DNA of 5,672 nt from Deltaproteobacteria bacterium. Its GTDB lineage: Bacteria; Desulfobacterota; UBA8473. Where the stretch lies: positions 1 to 5,672 of the forward strand of contig DAOWME010000200.1 in the NCBI GenBank assembly GCA_030643245.1, given 5' to 3'. A model generated the notes under the pieces. That model was not told where the DNA came from and ran no database searches. It saw only the letters and a list, made by a program, of their open reading frames with translations. Shown here in pieces: positions 5,560-5,672 of this stretch. Position numbers and translations under genes: made by a program. Each line of letters opens with the position of its first letter. Position 1 is the first letter of the stretch.

Positions 5560-5570
5560 AAAGGAGGTGA
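5560..5570 (+). promoter_or_regulatory. Strong upstream Shine-Dalgarno sequence with no obvious ATG
   Basis: AAAGGAGGTGA is a near-complete complement of the 16S rRNA 3' end, yet no ATG follows at normal spacing. A TTG at 5581-5583 lies 10 nt downstream and is in frame, without stops, with the ATG at 5656; an in-frame ATG also exists at 5596. It could start a 25-codon N-terminal extension or a translated leader. The ATG at 5656 has its own strong site, so this one may be regulatory. Confidence 0.4.
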
Positions 5571-5595
5571 ATATTCTTCTTTGCTGGCAAGGTAT

Positions 5596-5614
5596 ATGGT
5601 GACCCGGTCATCAT
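5596..5614. promoter_or_regulatory. 19-bp near-perfect palindrome, candidate operator
   Basis: ATGGTGACCCGGTCATCAT pairs in eight of nine positions about a central C at 5605. It lies 41 bp before the start codon of the gene at 5656, between the two Shine-Dalgarno sequences. The size fits a dimeric helix-turn-helix regulator; as RNA the arms could also pair, though with almost no loop. The regulator is unknown. Confidence 0.45.
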
Positions 5615-5618
5615 TGTC

Positions 5619-5628
5619 GTTAATTAAC
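5619..5628. promoter_or_regulatory. 10-bp perfect palindrome GTTAATTAAC
   Basis: This AT-rich perfect palindrome lies 4 bp after the 19-bp palindrome and 27 bp before the ATG at 5656. It may be part of the same regulatory region, but a 10-bp AT-rich palindrome can also arise by chance. Confidence 0.2.
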
Positions 5629-5655
5629 AAAGACATTTCTTTAAAGGAGGCTAAC

Positions 5656-5672
5656 ATGTTAACAAGGCTTAG
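5656..5672 (+). CDS. Start of a gene that runs off the window (partial, unidentified)
   Basis: An ATG at 5656 opens M-L-T-R-L and continues past the window edge. AAAGGAGG at 5643-5650 stands 5 nt before it, a strong ribosome binding site. Five residues are too few to name a family. The frame is also open upstream as far as 5485, with a second strong ribosome binding site at 5560-5570, so a longer N-terminus starting at TTG 5581 or ATG 5596 is possible; I prefer 5656 because of its ATG and spacing. The gene lies behind a possibly structured and operator-bearing leader. Confidence 0.55.

Larger units (their letters stand above)
5230..5655 (+). other. Non-coding region between element A copy 2 and the gene at 5656
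   Basis: About 425 bp with no convincing gene. It holds an imperfect stem-loop at 5243-5278 (TGACAA with TTGTCA, plus GGC with GCC), a small perfect hairpin AGTTG-GCAG-CAACT (5514-5527) and a second one CGTC-GAGT-GACG (5548-5559) immediately before a strong Shine-Dalgarno sequence at 5560-5570. Two palindromes follow, listed separately. The last 150 bp look like a structured mRNA leader. I recognise no known riboswitch class and no convincing sigma70 promoter. The minus strand from about 5445 to 5345 has short open stretches in two frames that could be gene debris, but nothing nameable. Confidence 0.4.

Noticed and set aside
5417..5614. 65-codon open frame on the minus strand
   Set aside because: It covers the leader of the gene at 5656, including its palindrome and ribosome binding site, and shows no domain-like features.

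Overview
This 5.7-kb stretch of moderate-GC bacterial chromosome carries two complete larger genes, a small two-gene cassette, the ends of two further genes, and an unusual amount of small non-coding repeat DNA. The tungsten-enzyme family gene (aldehyde:ferredoxin oxidoreductase, AOR) points to an anaerobe. Desulfobacterota, Nitrospirota or anammox-type Planctomycetes would all fit, but the sequence alone does not fix the phylum.

Layout, left to right. Positions 1-116 are the 3' end of a membrane protein gene that looks like an ABC-2 type transporter permease. Positions 117-561 are intergenic. They hold a relic end of repeat family A, a relic end of repeat family B, a complete 183-bp family A foldback element (287-469) and an inverted repeat 50 bp ahead of the next gene. 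Positions 562-2472 encode a full-length AOR family protein. Positions 2503-3942 encode, convergently on the minus strand, a membrane-anchored protein with about eight TPR repeats. A 302-bp intergenic region follows, with a near-consensus sigma70-type promoter (4061-4089) and three 10-bp direct repeats. This leads into a probable two-gene operon: a 126-residue coiled-coil protein (4245-4625) and a short, apparently degenerate retropepsin-like (clan AA) protease (4638-4883). Positions 4927-5229 are a second copy of element A in the opposite orientation, interrupted by a 113-bp element B flanked by a perfect 8-bp target duplication. The last 440 bp are non-coding leader DNA with a 19-bp near-palindrome and two strong Shine-Dalgarno sequences, ending at the start of a gene at 5656 that runs off the window.

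How the parts relate. The AOR has no ferredoxin or electron-transfer subunit gene beside it, so it is probably transcribed alone and uses redox partners encoded elsewhere. The TPR protein is likely a periplasmic-side scaffold with no clear tie to the AOR. The coiled-coil and protease-like genes share one promoter and are 12 bp apart. The best-supported and most interesting observation is the non-coding repeat system: two families of small foldback, MITE-like elements, one nested inside the other with a clear target-site duplication. The two family A copies form an inverted pair bracketing about 4.5 kb of genes. No transposase gene is present here, so both families would need to be mobilised in trans.
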